Shown: positions 36,360 to 45,727 of the stretch, piece by piece | How the letters are laid out: every line of letters starts with the position of its first letter | How positions within the stretch are numbered: the stretch's first letter is position 1 | Assembly: GCF_029982035.1 (NCBI RefSeq) | Contig: NZ_CP104166.1 | Span: forward strand, 1,116,001-1,180,000 | Length of the DNA stretch: 64,000 bases | Source: Megaera polyxenophila | GTDB lineage: Bacteria > Pseudomonadota > Alphaproteobacteria > Rickettsiales > Rickettsiaceae | Direction of reading: 5' to 3' | Notes under the pieces: model-generated | What the model saw: only the letters and a program-made list of their open reading frames with translations | What the model was told of the DNA's origin: nothing | Database searches by the model: none | Program-made: the position numbers and the translations under genes

Positions 36360-36950
36360 CTATAATCCTCTTTTTTTCCTTTCAGATTTAATGAAGTCAT
36401 ATATAGCGTTTACACTAGTTAAAAAATCGTTATTAACTATTACATGGTCGTAATTTTTTGTGTGCTCAATTTCTTTTGTAGCTAAATTTACCCTTAAATC
36501 AATTTCTTCCGGAGAATCCTGCTTTCGTACTTCTAATCTTTTGCGGAGTTCTTGAATAGATGGGGGGGAAATAAATATACTAACAACTGAATTTTGTAAT
36601 AGAGTTTTTAGTTTTTGTGCTCCCTGGATATCAATATCAAATATTATGTCATGTCCTTGGTGTAACTGGGTTTCAACAAAATCTTTAGGTATGCCGTACA
36701 AATTGCCATATACCTCCGAATATTCAAGTAATTTACCTTCATTTATCATTTTCAAAAAATCATTTTTTGACTTAAAAAAATAATCTTTTCCATCAATATC
36801 TCCGGGCCGTGGTTTTCTAGTAGTAGCAGAAATAGACCTAACTAAAGTTGTATCTTTCGCTAATAAGGCTCTAGCTATACTGGACTTTCCTCCACCAGAA
36901 GGAGCAGAAAGGATTATGGCTAATCCTTTTTTTTGAAAATTCTCTGACAT
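36360..36950 (-). CDS. gmk: Guanylate kinase
   Basis: A 196-residue enzyme that makes GDP from GMP and ATP. Motifs: P-loop LSAPSGGGKSSIARAL near 14-29; SATTRKPRPGDIDGKDYFF near 40-58; LLEYSEVYGNLYGIPKDFV near 74-92, which binds GMP; DIDIQGAQKLK near 104; and RLEVRKQDSPEEIDLRV near 136-152. All catalytic residues look intact and length is standard. It starts the gmk-MFS pair on the minus strand. Confidence 0.96.
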   Translation of the reverse strand: MSENFQKKGLAIILSAPSGGGKSSIARALLAKDTTLVRSISATTRKPRPGDIDGKDYFFKSKNDFLKMINEGKLLEYSEVYGNLYGIPKDFVETQLHQGHDIIFDIDIQGAQKLKTLLQNSVVSIFISPPSIQELRKRLEVRKQDSPEEIDLRVNLATKEIEHTKNYDHVIVNNDFLTSVNAIYDFIKSERKKRGL

Positions 36951-37142
36951 TAATTTATATTTTTCTTGTCCTCAAGCAACTAATCTTACTCTTAAATATC
37001 TAGGTTATAACTTCCTAAAGGGATATTGTCAATTAGCCAGATCCAATAAATTAGTCTATGAAAATGGTGTAAAAGTGCTTAGTTAAATTTTTTCCAAAAA
37101 AGTTTTTTATTTTATTGCCAATAAATAATTAGGTAAACGACC

Positions 37143-37920
37143 TTATTCTATAGATTTAAGCACTTCTTCTATTGAATTGTATAATATTAGTAAATCTTCT
37201 TCTCTCGAAAGTCTATGGTTGGCGTCTTTTATTAACTTAACCACTACTTTTTGCGATTCTACTTTTTCGGCTATTCTCAGAGAAATGGTATAAGGGACGT
37301 CAATATCTTGTACTCCGTGGATAAGATGTAGCGGGCAGTAAATATCTATGTTTTTTTCAGATAGCTTGCTAAGCATAAGATATTTTTTACTATCTTCTAT
37401 TAAATTATAACTAATAGGATAAGATTCATTACATTCCGGGTTATTACTGCATACATCATATATACCTTGTTTTTTAATAATGTCTTTTTCTTCATTTGTA
37501 AATTTATCCCATATTAACTCTTTAGTAAAATCCGTTGCCGCAGCTAGGGTTATTACACCAATTACTTTTTGGGGATGTAATTTTGCAGCAATTAGGGCAA
37601 GCCATGCTCCCATACTTGAACCTATTAATAAAACTGGTCCTTCAGTTAGCTCTTGTATGACTAAATTTACTCCTGATAACCAATCGCTGATGGTCTGGTC
37701 AATAAATTCACCAGAGGAGATACCGTTACCAAAATTATCAAATCTAATAAAATTATACCCCAGTTCCTAGCAATATTTTTCGGTTGCTATAGCCTTATGG
37801 CCGTTCATATTAGACATTAGCCCGTGAAGAAAAATAATATAAGGGGCTTTATTTTTTGAACCAGTTTGTTTATGATATGCAAGGAATCTTTTTTTGTTAC
37901 TAGTATAAAGCTTTTTCATT
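37143..37920 (-). pseudogene. Alpha/beta hydrolase interrupted by an in-frame TAG
   Basis: The full frame runs from an ATG at 37918-37920 to 37143, about 259 codons, with one stop, TAG at 37767-37769, between EKYC and ELGYNF. Upstream it encodes YIIFLHGLMSNMNGHKA (oxyanion HG motif). Downstream are FDNFGNG, the nucleophile elbow GSSMGAWLAL, an acid region HGVQDIDVPY and the catalytic His in ANHRLSREED. One CAG to TAG change would explain it. The downstream part could be translated from an internal start (37613), but it would lack the oxyanion strand. It is divergent from the glycosyltransferase gene. Confidence 0.75.
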
Positions 37921-37948
37921 TTATCTGTTTTTGGCAGTAATTATTTTT

Positions 37949-39091
37949 ATGTCTACTGAAGAATATCACAAAAAAACCATCCTGCAAGTTGTTCCTGCGC
38001 TTGTTTCTGGAGGGGTTGAAAGAGGAACGTTGGAAATTGCTAAAAAAGTGGTTGAGTCTGGGTATAAATCAATAGTTATATCCGCCGGAGGTCCGCTTGT
38101 TAAAATTTTGCAAGCAACAGGATCAAAACATATAAAATTAAATGTAGCTAGTAAGAACCCAATAACTATTTGGTTAAATTCCCAAAAAATTGCCAAAATA
38201 ATAGACGAAGAAAAAATAGATATAATCCATGCTAGATCAAGAGCACCGGCATGGAGTTGTTTTATGGCAGCAAAAGCAACTGGTATTAAATTAGTTACCA
38301 CCTTTCATGGGGTTTATAATTTTCATACTAAAATTAAAAAATTCTACAATAGTATAATGACGGAAGGGGCTGTAGTTATTGCGGTATCTCAGTTTGTAAA
38401 AGAGCATATTATAAAGAATTACAAAGTTGATCCCAAGAAAATTGTTTTAATCCACCGAGGAGTTGATTACAGGGAATTTACTAAAGAGAAAGTAAATGAA
38501 AACGTATTGCTAAAATACAGAACTAAATATAATGTTCCTGCTAATGCACCTGTAATCCTATTACCAGCTAGAATGACTGAGTGGAAAGGCCAGCTCGTTT
38601 TAGTAGAAGCTTTAAGCAAAATCAAACACCTCAATTTTTACTGTATTATGACCGGTGATTTAGCTAAACACCCGTTATATGTGCAGCGAGTTGCAAGCCT
38701 TATCAATAAAAATAAGATGCAGCATAAAATCCAAATATTTGGAAGTGAACCTAATATAGTAAATTTATACGGTATTGCTGATATTGTTGTTTCTGCTTCA
38801 ATAGAGCCAGAAGCTTTTGGCAGAACAATAATCGAGGCACAATCGATGGAAAAATTGGTCATAGCTACAAATATTGGCGGAGCTGCCGAAACTATAGAAA
38901 ATGAGAAAACAGGGTTTCATGTTGCGCCGGCAGATAGTCAGCAACTTGCTGATAAAATTGAGTATTGTTTATCAATGTTAGGTAAGGGTAAAGCTAAAGA
39001 AATAGGAGCAGCAGCACGAAAATCCACTATAGAAAACTTTTCTCTTGAGGTAATGCTAGGGAAAGTAATGTCAATTTATAAAAATATGTAA
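37949..39091 (+). CDS. Glycosyltransferase family 4
   Basis: A 380-residue GT-B fold enzyme using a nucleotide sugar, probably in lipopolysaccharide or surface glycan assembly. Motifs: LQVVPALVSGGVERGTLEIAKKV near 12-34; IDIIHARSRAPAW near 90; TTFHGVYNFH near 116; VIAVSQFVKEHI near 141; LLPARMTEWKGQLVLVEAL near 195-213; and the donor-site SASIEPEAFGRTIIEAQSMEKLVIATNIGGAAE near 275-307. I start it at the ATG at 37949; a TTG 18 bases earlier opens the frame but is less likely. It resembles LPS core mannosyltransferases of rickettsiae, but the sugar is unproven. Confidence 0.85.
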   Translation: MSTEEYHKKTILQVVPALVSGGVERGTLEIAKKVVESGYKSIVISAGGPLVKILQATGSKHIKLNVASKNPITIWLNSQKIAKIIDEEKIDIIHARSRAPAWSCFMAAKATGIKLVTTFHGVYNFHTKIKKFYNSIMTEGAVVIAVSQFVKEHIIKNYKVDPKKIVLIHRGVDYREFTKEKVNENVLLKYRTKYNVPANAPVILLPARMTEWKGQLVLVEALSKIKHLNFYCIMTGDLAKHPLYVQRVASLINKNKMQHKIQIFGSEPNIVNLYGIADIVVSASIEPEAFGRTIIEAQSMEKLVIATNIGGAAETIENEKTGFHVAPADSQQLADKIEYCLSMLGKGKAKEIGAAARKSTIENFSLEVMLGKVMSIYKNM

Positions 39092-39148
39092 TCAATTAAA
39101 TCAATATTTGAAAAAGAAATTACTGATTTAAGGTATTATTTATATAAA

Positions 39149-39757
39149 TTACTCAAAAGGCTTTCTACTTTCAAAAGCCGCCCATAGTGTTCCTTCATCC
39201 AAATAATCAAGTTCTCCTCCTATTGGAATACCACTTGCCAATCTTGAAGTTTTGATTGGATAATTCTTGAAATATTCAGTAATAAAATAAGCCGTAGTTT
39301 GTCCATCAAGGGTTGAATTGGTTGCAATAATTAACTCTTTAGTTTGGTGGTTATTACATCTAGATAACAGGTTGGGCAATTTTAAATCTGCCGGACTGCG
39401 ATTGGCACTAATGGAAAGAGTACCACCAAGAACGTGATATCGTCCTTTAAAACGGCCCGTACGCTCGAGAGCCCATAATTCTGCAACTGTTTCAACTATA
39501 GCAATAATATTATCGCTTCGCTGCTGATCAAGACATATTCTACACTGCGAGCTATAATCTATATTATTGCAAATAGTGCAGCAATTAATTTTAGCAGCAG
39601 CGTCTTGTAAGCCTTCGATGAGTCCTTTGAGCCTTAAATCTTTATCCTGTAACAAATGGAGAACTATCCTTCTTGCTGATCGCGTTCCAAGTCCTGGAAG
39701 TTTAGAAAATAAATAAATCAGTTGATCTGGCCCTGATGTTTCTTTGGTCATTACCAT
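39149..39757 (-). CDS. recR: Recombination protein RecR
   Basis: A 202-residue protein of the RecFOR gap-repair pathway. Features: helix-hairpin-helix LFSKLPGLGTRSARRIVLHLL near 16-36; a four-Cys zinc finger CCTICNNIDYSSQCRIC near 59-75; and a Toprim domain IIAIVETVAELWALERTGRFKGRYHVLGG near 84-112. TAYFITEYFKNYPIKTSRLASGIPIGGELDYLDEGTL closes the protein. Length is standard. It is last in dnaX-ybaB-recR, a common arrangement. An ATG 6 bases downstream of the chosen start is also possible. Confidence 0.95.
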   Translation of the reverse strand: MVMTKETSGPDQLIYLFSKLPGLGTRSARRIVLHLLQDKDLRLKGLIEGLQDAAAKINCCTICNNIDYSSQCRICLDQQRSDNIIAIVETVAELWALERTGRFKGRYHVLGGTLSISANRSPADLKLPNLLSRCNNHQTKELIIATNSTLDGQTTAYFITEYFKNYPIKTSRLASGIPIGGELDYLDEGTLWAAFESRKPFE

Positions 39758-39793
39758 TTTAGCTGCTAATAGATTGATTAAACCAATATGTTG

Positions 39794-40114
39794 CTAAAAT
39801 GGTAAATTCATGCCTGGTAACCCACCAAAATTACCAAATGCGCCCGTCATGCTACTTTTTGATTCCTGATCAGCTTTTGCTTTTGCATCATTATAGGCTG
39901 CAATTATTAAATCTTCTAAAATTTCTCTATCTTCTGGTTTTAGGAGAGAGGGATCAATAGAAATTTTTTGCATTTCACCATTACCGCTCATGGTTACTAA
40001 AATAAGCCCTCCGCCGGATTTGCCTTCAAATTCCTTTTTGGCAATTTCTTCCTGCAGTTCTTTCATCTTTTTTTGCATTACTTGTGCTTGTTTCATCAAT
40101 TGGTTAATATTCAT
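39794..40114 (-). CDS. ybaB: Nucleoid-associated protein YbaB/EbfC
   Basis: A 106-residue DNA-binding dimer. The N-terminal helix MNINQLMKQAQVMQKKMKELQEEIAKKEFEGKSG, the strand VTMSGNGEMQKISIDPSLL and the helix LEDLIIAAYNDAKAKA are the family pattern. The Gly-Phe-rich tail GAFGNFGGLPGMNLPF is usual. It lies 35 bases after dnaX and 36 before recR. Confidence 0.94.
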   Translation of the reverse strand: MNINQLMKQAQVMQKKMKELQEEIAKKEFEGKSGGGLILVTMSGNGEMQKISIDPSLLKPEDREILEDLIIAAYNDAKAKADQESKSSMTGAFGNFGGLPGMNLPF

Positions 40115-40149
40115 TTTTAAATACCTTTATTTTTTATAAATTGGACAAA

Positions 40150-41706
40150 TTATGACTTGAGAATTATATCGGAAACATCAGCATTAGGAAAATTATTTTT
40201 TATAACGGTGAAATCTTCGCTTGCCTTTGCTTTTTTAAGTAATTCCTGTTTTAAGCTATTTATTTTATCCTGTTTGCATATTACAATATTCCACTCGATC
40301 CCAGACCATTTGTGTAACATTGATTTAAGGTTTTTTTCTTGAGAAATTTTGCTATTAGCGGCTATTTCTATTAATGGCTCGGTGAAATTTTTAACTTCTA
40401 CTTCATTAAGCAATACATAGTATAATTCCATTTCATTTTGGCCATGGCAAAATTTCAAAAAATCAAAAATATTTCTGTTTATTTCTGTTTTTGGATTTGT
40501 TGAAGGTGCTGTCTGCTCCACATTAAATTCTGCAATTTGGCTGGATTTATCTAAAAGATTCTCAATATCAGGTATATTACATGAATATATTGCTTTTATA
40601 ATAAGCATTTCTGCAGTTATTAACTCATTATGTGAAGATTTTATTTGATTAGTGCCATTGCTAAATATTTGCCATAGGATGCTAAGTCTGGATAAACTTA
40701 TTTTCAATAAAATATCAGTAATTTCTTTCCCATAATTTTTATACATGGGTTCGTGGAAACCCGCTATTACCTTTTCTTTGGTCAAACTGGCAATCAAATC
40801 TGCAATTTGCTCGACAAAATGCTCTAGGTTGCTAGAGTTCATATATATTTCTTCAAGTAATTTTAACGCCTCTTTAGTATTACCCTCAATAATTAACCTT
40901 ATCAATTCTAGAATTGTACTGATCTGGACAAGGCCAAGCATCTTATTGACGGATTTAGCAGTTATTATATCATTATGCTGGCTCACGTTGTGAATATAAC
41001 TGGATGCCTGATCAAGTATTCCCGTTGCATCCCTTGCAGAGCCTTCAGATTTTAGAGCAATTATTTTTAGCGCTTCTTCCTCTAATTTTAAATTTTCATT
41101 TTGGGCAATATTTTTAAGGAGAACCAAAATTTCCTCGATTGACAGCCTCCGTAAATCATATCTTTGACATCTGGATAAAACTGTTAGTGGAATTTTTTGT
41201 ACTTCAGTTGTGGCAAAAATAAATATTACATGGGGAGGAGGTTCCTCTATTAATTTGAGCAAAGCATTAAATGCGTTCTTGGAAAGCATATGAACTTCGT
41301 CAATTACAAAAATTTTATATTCGCCGAGTAACGGGCGATATTCACTACTTTCTATTATTTCTCTAACGTCATCTACACCTGTTCTACTGGCTGCATCTAT
41401 TTCAATAATGTCAGGATGATTGTTATTATTAAAACTTTCGCAGTTTTTGCATGATTCACACGGGAGGGCATTATTTAAATCATCGTTTAATAAAGAAGTA
41501 CAATTAACGGTTTTAGCTATTATTCTGGCTGAAGATGTTTTGCCAACCCCCCTAATACCGGTAAGTAGCAGTGCGCCTGTAAGCTTTTTATTATTTATGC
41601 AATAGCTCAGAGTTTTAGTAAGTACTTCCTGGCCCAATAGCTCTTTAAAATTTTTTGGTCTGTATTTTCTGGCAAATGGGACGTAGCGTGCCGAATTATT
41701 AGCCAT
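40150..41706 (-). CDS. dnaX: DNA polymerase III subunits gamma and tau
   Basis: A 518-residue clamp-loader ATPase. Motifs: YRPKNFKELLGQ near 15; Walker A LTGIRGVGKTSSARIIAKTVNC near 48-69; a zinc module CESCKNCESFNNNNHPDIIEIDAASRTGVDDVR near 81-113; Walker B VIDEVHMLSKNAFNALLKLIEEPP near 128-151; sensor 1 FIFATTEVQKIPLTVLSRCQRYDLRR near 155-180. Domain III and a tau-like C-terminus follow. It opens the dnaX-ybaB-recR cluster, and the SRP RNA gene lies just upstream. Confidence 0.95.
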   Translation of the reverse strand: MANNSARYVPFARKYRPKNFKELLGQEVLTKTLSYCINNKKLTGALLLTGIRGVGKTSSARIIAKTVNCTSLLNDDLNNALPCESCKNCESFNNNNHPDIIEIDAASRTGVDDVREIIESSEYRPLLGEYKIFVIDEVHMLSKNAFNALLKLIEEPPPHVIFIFATTEVQKIPLTVLSRCQRYDLRRLSIEEILVLLKNIAQNENLKLEEEALKIIALKSEGSARDATGILDQASSYIHNVSQHNDIITAKSVNKMLGLVQISTILELIRLIIEGNTKEALKLLEEIYMNSSNLEHFVEQIADLIASLTKEKVIAGFHEPMYKNYGKEITDILLKISLSRLSILWQIFSNGTNQIKSSHNELITAEMLIIKAIYSCNIPDIENLLDKSSQIAEFNVEQTAPSTNPKTEINRNIFDFLKFCHGQNEMELYYVLLNEVEVKNFTEPLIEIAANSKISQEKNLKSMLHKWSGIEWNIVICKQDKINSLKQELLKKAKASEDFTVIKNNFPNADVSDIILKS

Positions 41707-41730
41707 AGGTTTTTAAGTGGTTTGTATTTA

Positions 41731-41820
41731 AAGCTAGCGCCGACCCGCTTAAGGTTTTGCTCTGGCTGCTTTCTTTCGAACCTGACCAACTAAACAAATT
41801 AAACGCCCGACACTAGCCGG
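41731..41820 (-). ncRNA. ffs: Signal recognition particle 4.5S RNA
   Basis: On the minus strand, 25 bases upstream of dnaX, lies the bacterial SRP RNA core: GGTCAGG then TTCGAAAGAAAGCAGCCA and GAGCA. This matches the conserved symmetric and asymmetric loops and the GNRA-type cap (here in CGAAAG) that bind Ffh. Flanking sequences pair over a long stem: GCTAGTGTCGG at the 5' side with CGGCGCTAGC at the 3' side, and TTTAA with TTAAG further in. About 90 bases long, like other short bacterial forms. A 60-codon frame across it on the same strand is not a gene. Confidence 0.85.
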
Positions 41821-42012
41821 ATTCCAAGATAATATTTTTAAAGGCTGCGTGCAAGTATTAAGTGCATCAGCTTATAGAAAAGTTATTAATCTGGCATTGG
41901 TTTTATTTAGTAACCTTTAGATAGTTTAAGGCTTTTTAATTCAAAGAGCTTGATTATTTGCTATAAATCTTATAAAAATCCAAGGACTGTATAAATAAAT
42001 TCTCAAAACAAT

Positions 42013-43713
42013 ATGAATTATAGTTTTCTAAATTTGGTAACTGCTATAGTGGTGTCGGTACTAATAATATTTGGCTGGCAGCATTTTTACGAAAAACCAA
42101 AATTACAGCGGCTTGCCGAAGAACAAAAACATTATACTAAAACTCTAGAAAGTGTAAAAAAAGAAACGCAATCAACTAACGTTGATAAAGTAGTTAATCG
42201 CCATGAAGCATTAAATTTATCCAAAAGGATTCCTATCAAATCTACTGTGCTTTCCGGTTCTATATCACTACAGGGCTTGCGTTTTGATGATTTAACGCTG
42301 TTAAAATATCATACAAGCTTAGATGAAAATAGTCCTCCGGTAGTGCTTTTTTCTCCTTCAGCGGCACAAGAGGCTTATTTTGCTGAGATAGGGTGGCTTG
42401 GAAATAATAAAAATATAAAGTTTCCTGATTCTTCAACCATTTGGGAGGCAGATGGTGATATTATTTCACCGGATAAGCCTATAACATTTACCTGGACTAA
42501 TCCCGAAAAGATAAAATTTGTGGTTAAGGTGGAGCTTGACGATAATTATATGTTTACTATCAAGCAGATAACCATTAACCATTCTTCCCATCCTATGCAG
42601 ACCCAATATTATGCCTTGATAAATCGTACCTATAGCCATGAATCAGAAAGGATGGTAAACATTCTTCACCAAGGAATGATAGGAGCTGTTAATGGTGAAC
42701 TTAAAGAATATAATTACGATGATATAAAAGATAAGAAAAAACAAAGTTTTACAAAAAATAAAGTAGACTGGCTAGGTATTACAGATAAATATTGGCTTGC
42801 AGCCTTTATCCCTGATCCTTCTTATCAGTATTCATCAAATTTTATTTATGGAATTAAATCAGGTATGGATAAATATCAAGCTGATTTTGTTTCAACCGCT
42901 CAGATTATTGAATCCGGAGGGAGTTTTGAAGTAACACATAAACTATTTGCCGGTGCTAAAAAAGTTGATTTGCTAGATAAATATGAGAATCAATACAATA
43001 TCAAATTGTTTGATAGAGCAATTGATTTTGGCTGGTTCTATATTCTTACTAAACCTATATTTAATGCCATGAATTTTTTCTACCTATATGTAGGTAATTT
43101 CGGTATTAGTATAATGATCGTTACAATTATTATTAAGTTAGCAATGTTCACGTTAGCTAATAAATCTTATCGATCAATGAAAAAAATGAAAAACCTTCAG
43201 CCACAAATGGAGCGTTTGAAAGAGCTGTATGCAGATGATAAGACGCGCCTTAATCAAGAAATTATGAGCCTTTATAAAAAAGAAAAGGTCAATCCTGTTA
43301 GCGGTTGTTTACCATTATTGGTTCAAATACCTGTTTTCTTTTCTATTTATAAAGTGCTGTATGTAACTATTGAAATGCGCCATGCACCATTTTTTGGCTG
43401 GATTCATGACCTGTCCGCACCAGATCCAACAACCATATTCAATTTATTTGGTTTATTACCGTTTACGCCTCCGGTTTTTCTGATGATAGGTGCTTGGCCA
43501 ATAATTATGGCACTAACCATGTATTTGCAACAAAAAATGAGTCCGCAGCCAGCTGACCCAGTACAAGCTATGGTTATGAAATTTATGCCGCTTATGTTCC
43601 TGTTTATGTTTAGCAGTTTTCCGGCAGGGCTTTTGATCTATTGGTCGTGGAATAACATTCTCTCAATAATTCAGCAATTTTACATAAATAAGTTGGATAA
43701 GAATGGCCAATGA
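42013..43713 (+). CDS. yidC: Membrane protein insertase YidC
   Basis: A 566-residue insertase for inner-membrane proteins, acting alone or with SecYEG. The N-terminal helix (NLVTAIVVSVLIIFGWQHFY, about 7-26) is followed by a large periplasmic beta domain of about 60-340, as in Gram-negative YidC. The conserved core begins with DFGWFYILTKPIFNAMNFFYLYVGNFGISIM near 338-368. The cytoplasmic coiled coil KKMKNLQPQMERLKELYADD and the helices SGCLPLLVQIPVFFSIYKVLY follow. All parts look intact. It overlaps engB by 11 bases. Confidence 0.96.
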   Translation: MNYSFLNLVTAIVVSVLIIFGWQHFYEKPKLQRLAEEQKHYTKTLESVKKETQSTNVDKVVNRHEALNLSKRIPIKSTVLSGSISLQGLRFDDLTLLKYHTSLDENSPPVVLFSPSAAQEAYFAEIGWLGNNKNIKFPDSSTIWEADGDIISPDKPITFTWTNPEKIKFVVKVELDDNYMFTIKQITINHSSHPMQTQYYALINRTYSHESERMVNILHQGMIGAVNGELKEYNYDDIKDKKKQSFTKNKVDWLGITDKYWLAAFIPDPSYQYSSNFIYGIKSGMDKYQADFVSTAQIIESGGSFEVTHKLFAGAKKVDLLDKYENQYNIKLFDRAIDFGWFYILTKPIFNAMNFFYLYVGNFGISIMIVTIIIKLAMFTLANKSYRSMKKMKNLQPQMERLKELYADDKTRLNQEIMSLYKKEKVNPVSGCLPLLVQIPVFFSIYKVLYVTIEMRHAPFFGWIHDLSAPDPTTIFNLFGLLPFTPPVFLMIGAWPIIMALTMYLQQKMSPQPADPVQAMVMKFMPLMFLFMFSSFPAGLLIYWSWNNILSIIQQFYINKLDKNGQ

Positions 43714-44311
43714 ACTAGGAACAAAGATATTTAGGCAGGAAGCAAGATTTATTGCTGGAGCTGCAAAACCAAGCCAATTACCGAAAATGTTCTTGCCCCA
43801 AGTTGCTTTTGTTGGAAAATCAAATGTAGGCAAATCTAGTTTGATTAATACTATCTGCCGGAGAAAAAATTTGGCAAGGGTTTCACATACACCGGGAAGA
43901 ACCAGGCAGATAAATTTTTTTCTAATCGCAGAAAAATTAGTTATAGCAGACCTTCCTGGTTATGGTTTTGCTAAAGTTCCGGTAGAAGAAAAGCAAAATT
44001 GGGAAAAACTGATACTTCATTATTTACAAAACAGCCCTACACTTAAATTGGTCAATTTGCTTATTGATGCTAGAAGAGGTATTAAAGAAAATGATTTTAA
44101 AGTAATTCAGTTGTTACATTCATATGATAAACAAATACAATTAGTATTTACAAAAGCAGATAAGGTAAAATTCAAAGAAGGCTTTGAAGTGGAAATCAAG
44201 AATTATCTTGCAAGTTTAGGATACTTATTATGTAATGTTGTTTTGTCCAGTAGCAAGAATGGTGTAGGTGCAAAAGAACTTCAACTTAGCTTGGCGCAAT
44301 ACGTCAAATAA
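43703..44311 (+). CDS. engB: Ribosome biogenesis GTPase YsxC/EngB
   Basis: A 202-residue GTPase needed for 50S subunit assembly. G motifs: G1 AFVGKSNVGKSSLIN near 34-48; G2 HTPGRTRQINFF near 62-73; G3 DLPGYGFAKV near 82; G4 TKADKVKF near 150; and G5 LSSSKNGVG near 182. Its start overlaps yidC by 11 bases, and its 3' end overlaps the ArgB-like frame. Length and motifs are standard. Confidence 0.95.
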   Translation: MANELGTKIFRQEARFIAGAAKPSQLPKMFLPQVAFVGKSNVGKSSLINTICRRKNLARVSHTPGRTRQINFFLIAEKLVIADLPGYGFAKVPVEEKQNWEKLILHYLQNSPTLKLVNLLIDARRGIKENDFKVIQLLHSYDKQIQLVFTKADKVKFKEGFEVEIKNYLASLGYLLCNVVLSSSKNGVGAKELQLSLAQYVK

Positions 44312-45146
44312 TCAGAAAAATCTCCTTGTTCAAAATATTAGAGCAGGTAAAGCTCAGCTTATAAAAAAAATTATTGAACGTAGTAATTTAATAAAACACA
44401 TGAGTGTAGTGATACGCTTATCGTCGGTAATCATTGAAAATAAAATCCTGCTTTCTAACTTTGCTGAGAATTTAGAAATTTTAGTAGATAACGGCCTGAA
44501 TTTAATTGTTATCCATGAATACGGTAATTTATTAACAAAACAGCTTAAACTCCTTGGTATAGATGATAAAAAATATAGCCCACATTTTGGAGATGATAAA
44601 TTATCTGGATTGTTTGAAATGGTTATTTCCGGTCATATCAATAAACGTATAGTATCAAAGTTATGTTCTCTTGGGGTTATGGCCATTGGTTTGTCTGGTA
44701 AAGACGGGAATTTGTTAGTAGCTAAAAAGTCTAACCATATTGCAATTAACGATAGTTGGCTTTATGCGAGTGAACCGTTATTAGTTAATCCCGAAATTCT
44801 ATTAGCAATCGAAGATACTAAAATCGTTCCAATAATTTCACCGGTAGCTTGTACTGACAAGGGGAAGACAGCAATTTTAGATACTGATATTACTTCAGCG
44901 ATGGCTGCAACTGCCGTCAATGCAAATAAATTAATTATAATGTGCGAAAACGACTTTCTAATAAATAATGTTGTTACTCTTTCATCTGTTACTGAATTAA
45001 ATGGATTGCTAAAAAACACTATCGAGGTTGCTGCAACTGATTCTTTAGTGAAAGCCTCGAGGTATGCTCTGTTAAATTCTGATATTACAGTTCAATTTGT
45101 TAATTCAAGAAAGAGCGATGCGTTGTTATTTGCTATTTTTGATTAG
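44268..45146 (+). CDS. ArgB-like acetylglutamate kinase family protein, degenerate N-lobe
   Basis: A 292-residue amino-acid-kinase fold protein. The C-terminal half is well matched to ArgB: GHINKRIVSKLCSLGVMAIGLSGKDGNLLVAKK near 127-160, and VPIISPVACTDKGKTAILDTDITSAMAATAVNANKLIIM near 186-225. The N-terminal catalytic loops do not match: the usual KxGG reads VVIRLSSVI (Lys to Arg, Gly-Gly to Ser-Ser), and VHGGG reads VIHEYGN. No other arginine-pathway gene lies in the window. It may be a decaying or repurposed protein. The first Met overlaps engB by 44 bases; ATG at 44400 would give a start just before VVIRLSS and looks equally plausible. Confidence 0.72.
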   Translation: MQKNFNLAWRNTSNNQKNLLVQNIRAGKAQLIKKIIERSNLIKHMSVVIRLSSVIIENKILLSNFAENLEILVDNGLNLIVIHEYGNLLTKQLKLLGIDDKKYSPHFGDDKLSGLFEMVISGHINKRIVSKLCSLGVMAIGLSGKDGNLLVAKKSNHIAINDSWLYASEPLLVNPEILLAIEDTKIVPIISPVACTDKGKTAILDTDITSAMAATAVNANKLIIMCENDFLINNVVTLSSVTELNGLLKNTIEVAATDSLVKASRYALLNSDITVQFVNSRKSDALLFAIFD

Positions 45147-45616
45147 TTGAATTTTTGCTAAATAAGGTTATCACCGCTCCTGATAAAATGATAATTGTGC
45201 CAAATATTTGCATAACACTTACCGTTTCGCCCAGAAGTATAATACCAGACAGTAAAACGAATACCGGTTCTAGAACCGATACTATAGCAGCTTTTTCAGA
45301 ACTTATATATTTTAACCCTTTTAATAATAGCAATATTGGTAAGGCCGTACAAATAATTGCCATAAAAGTTATATTTAACCAGTTATTTCTATCTGGAATA
45401 ACAAAATTACCCTCAAAACATGCAACAATCAAGCATGCAATGCTACAGCCAATTAATACCATTGAAGTAGAAATTAGAGGGGAAACATTACTTTTTTTGC
45501 TGGCTACTACGTAACATGCATAGCAAATTGCAGATAAAATTCCAAAGCCTATTCCTGAAAAATCAAGTTTTAATTCATGTAAGTCTGCTAAGAGGAGTAT
45601 GCCAACTATTATCATA
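45133..45616 (-). pseudogene. EamA (DMT) family transporter, 3' fragment cut by IS5-family copy A
   Basis: About 160 codons remain of a drug/metabolite transporter: LDFSGIGFGILSAICYACYVVASKKSNV, the Pro-rich turn VIPDRNNWLNITFMAIICTALPILLLL, and the terminal helices ISSEKAAIVSVLEPVFVLLSGIILLGE. This is the second EamA repeat. The first repeat is missing because the IS begins at 45617; the start ATGAGTTCT of the open frame is IS sequence. An intact EamA gene is at 61155. The 3' end overlaps the convergent ArgB-like gene by 14 bases. Confidence 0.82.
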
Positions 45617-45633
45617 GAACTCATTGCGGGTTT
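45617..45633. repeat. Left terminal inverted repeat of IS5-family copy A
   Basis: GAACTCATTGCGGGTTT, matching the inverted right end at 46760-46776 with one mismatch. The same pair bounds copy B (58577 and 59736). Confidence 0.7.
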
Positions 45634-45727
45634 GAATTTTTACGAAATAAAACCATTATAGCCTTGTATTTAAAAGGTTTGTAGATATATTGAGTATTCA
45701 TTAATTTTATTTAAGTAACCAAATAGA

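Noticed and set aside
41607..41789. Minus-strand open frame of 60 codons covering the dnaX start
   Set aside because: It overlaps dnaX and the SRP RNA core in another phase, and the RNA and DnaX explanations are much stronger.
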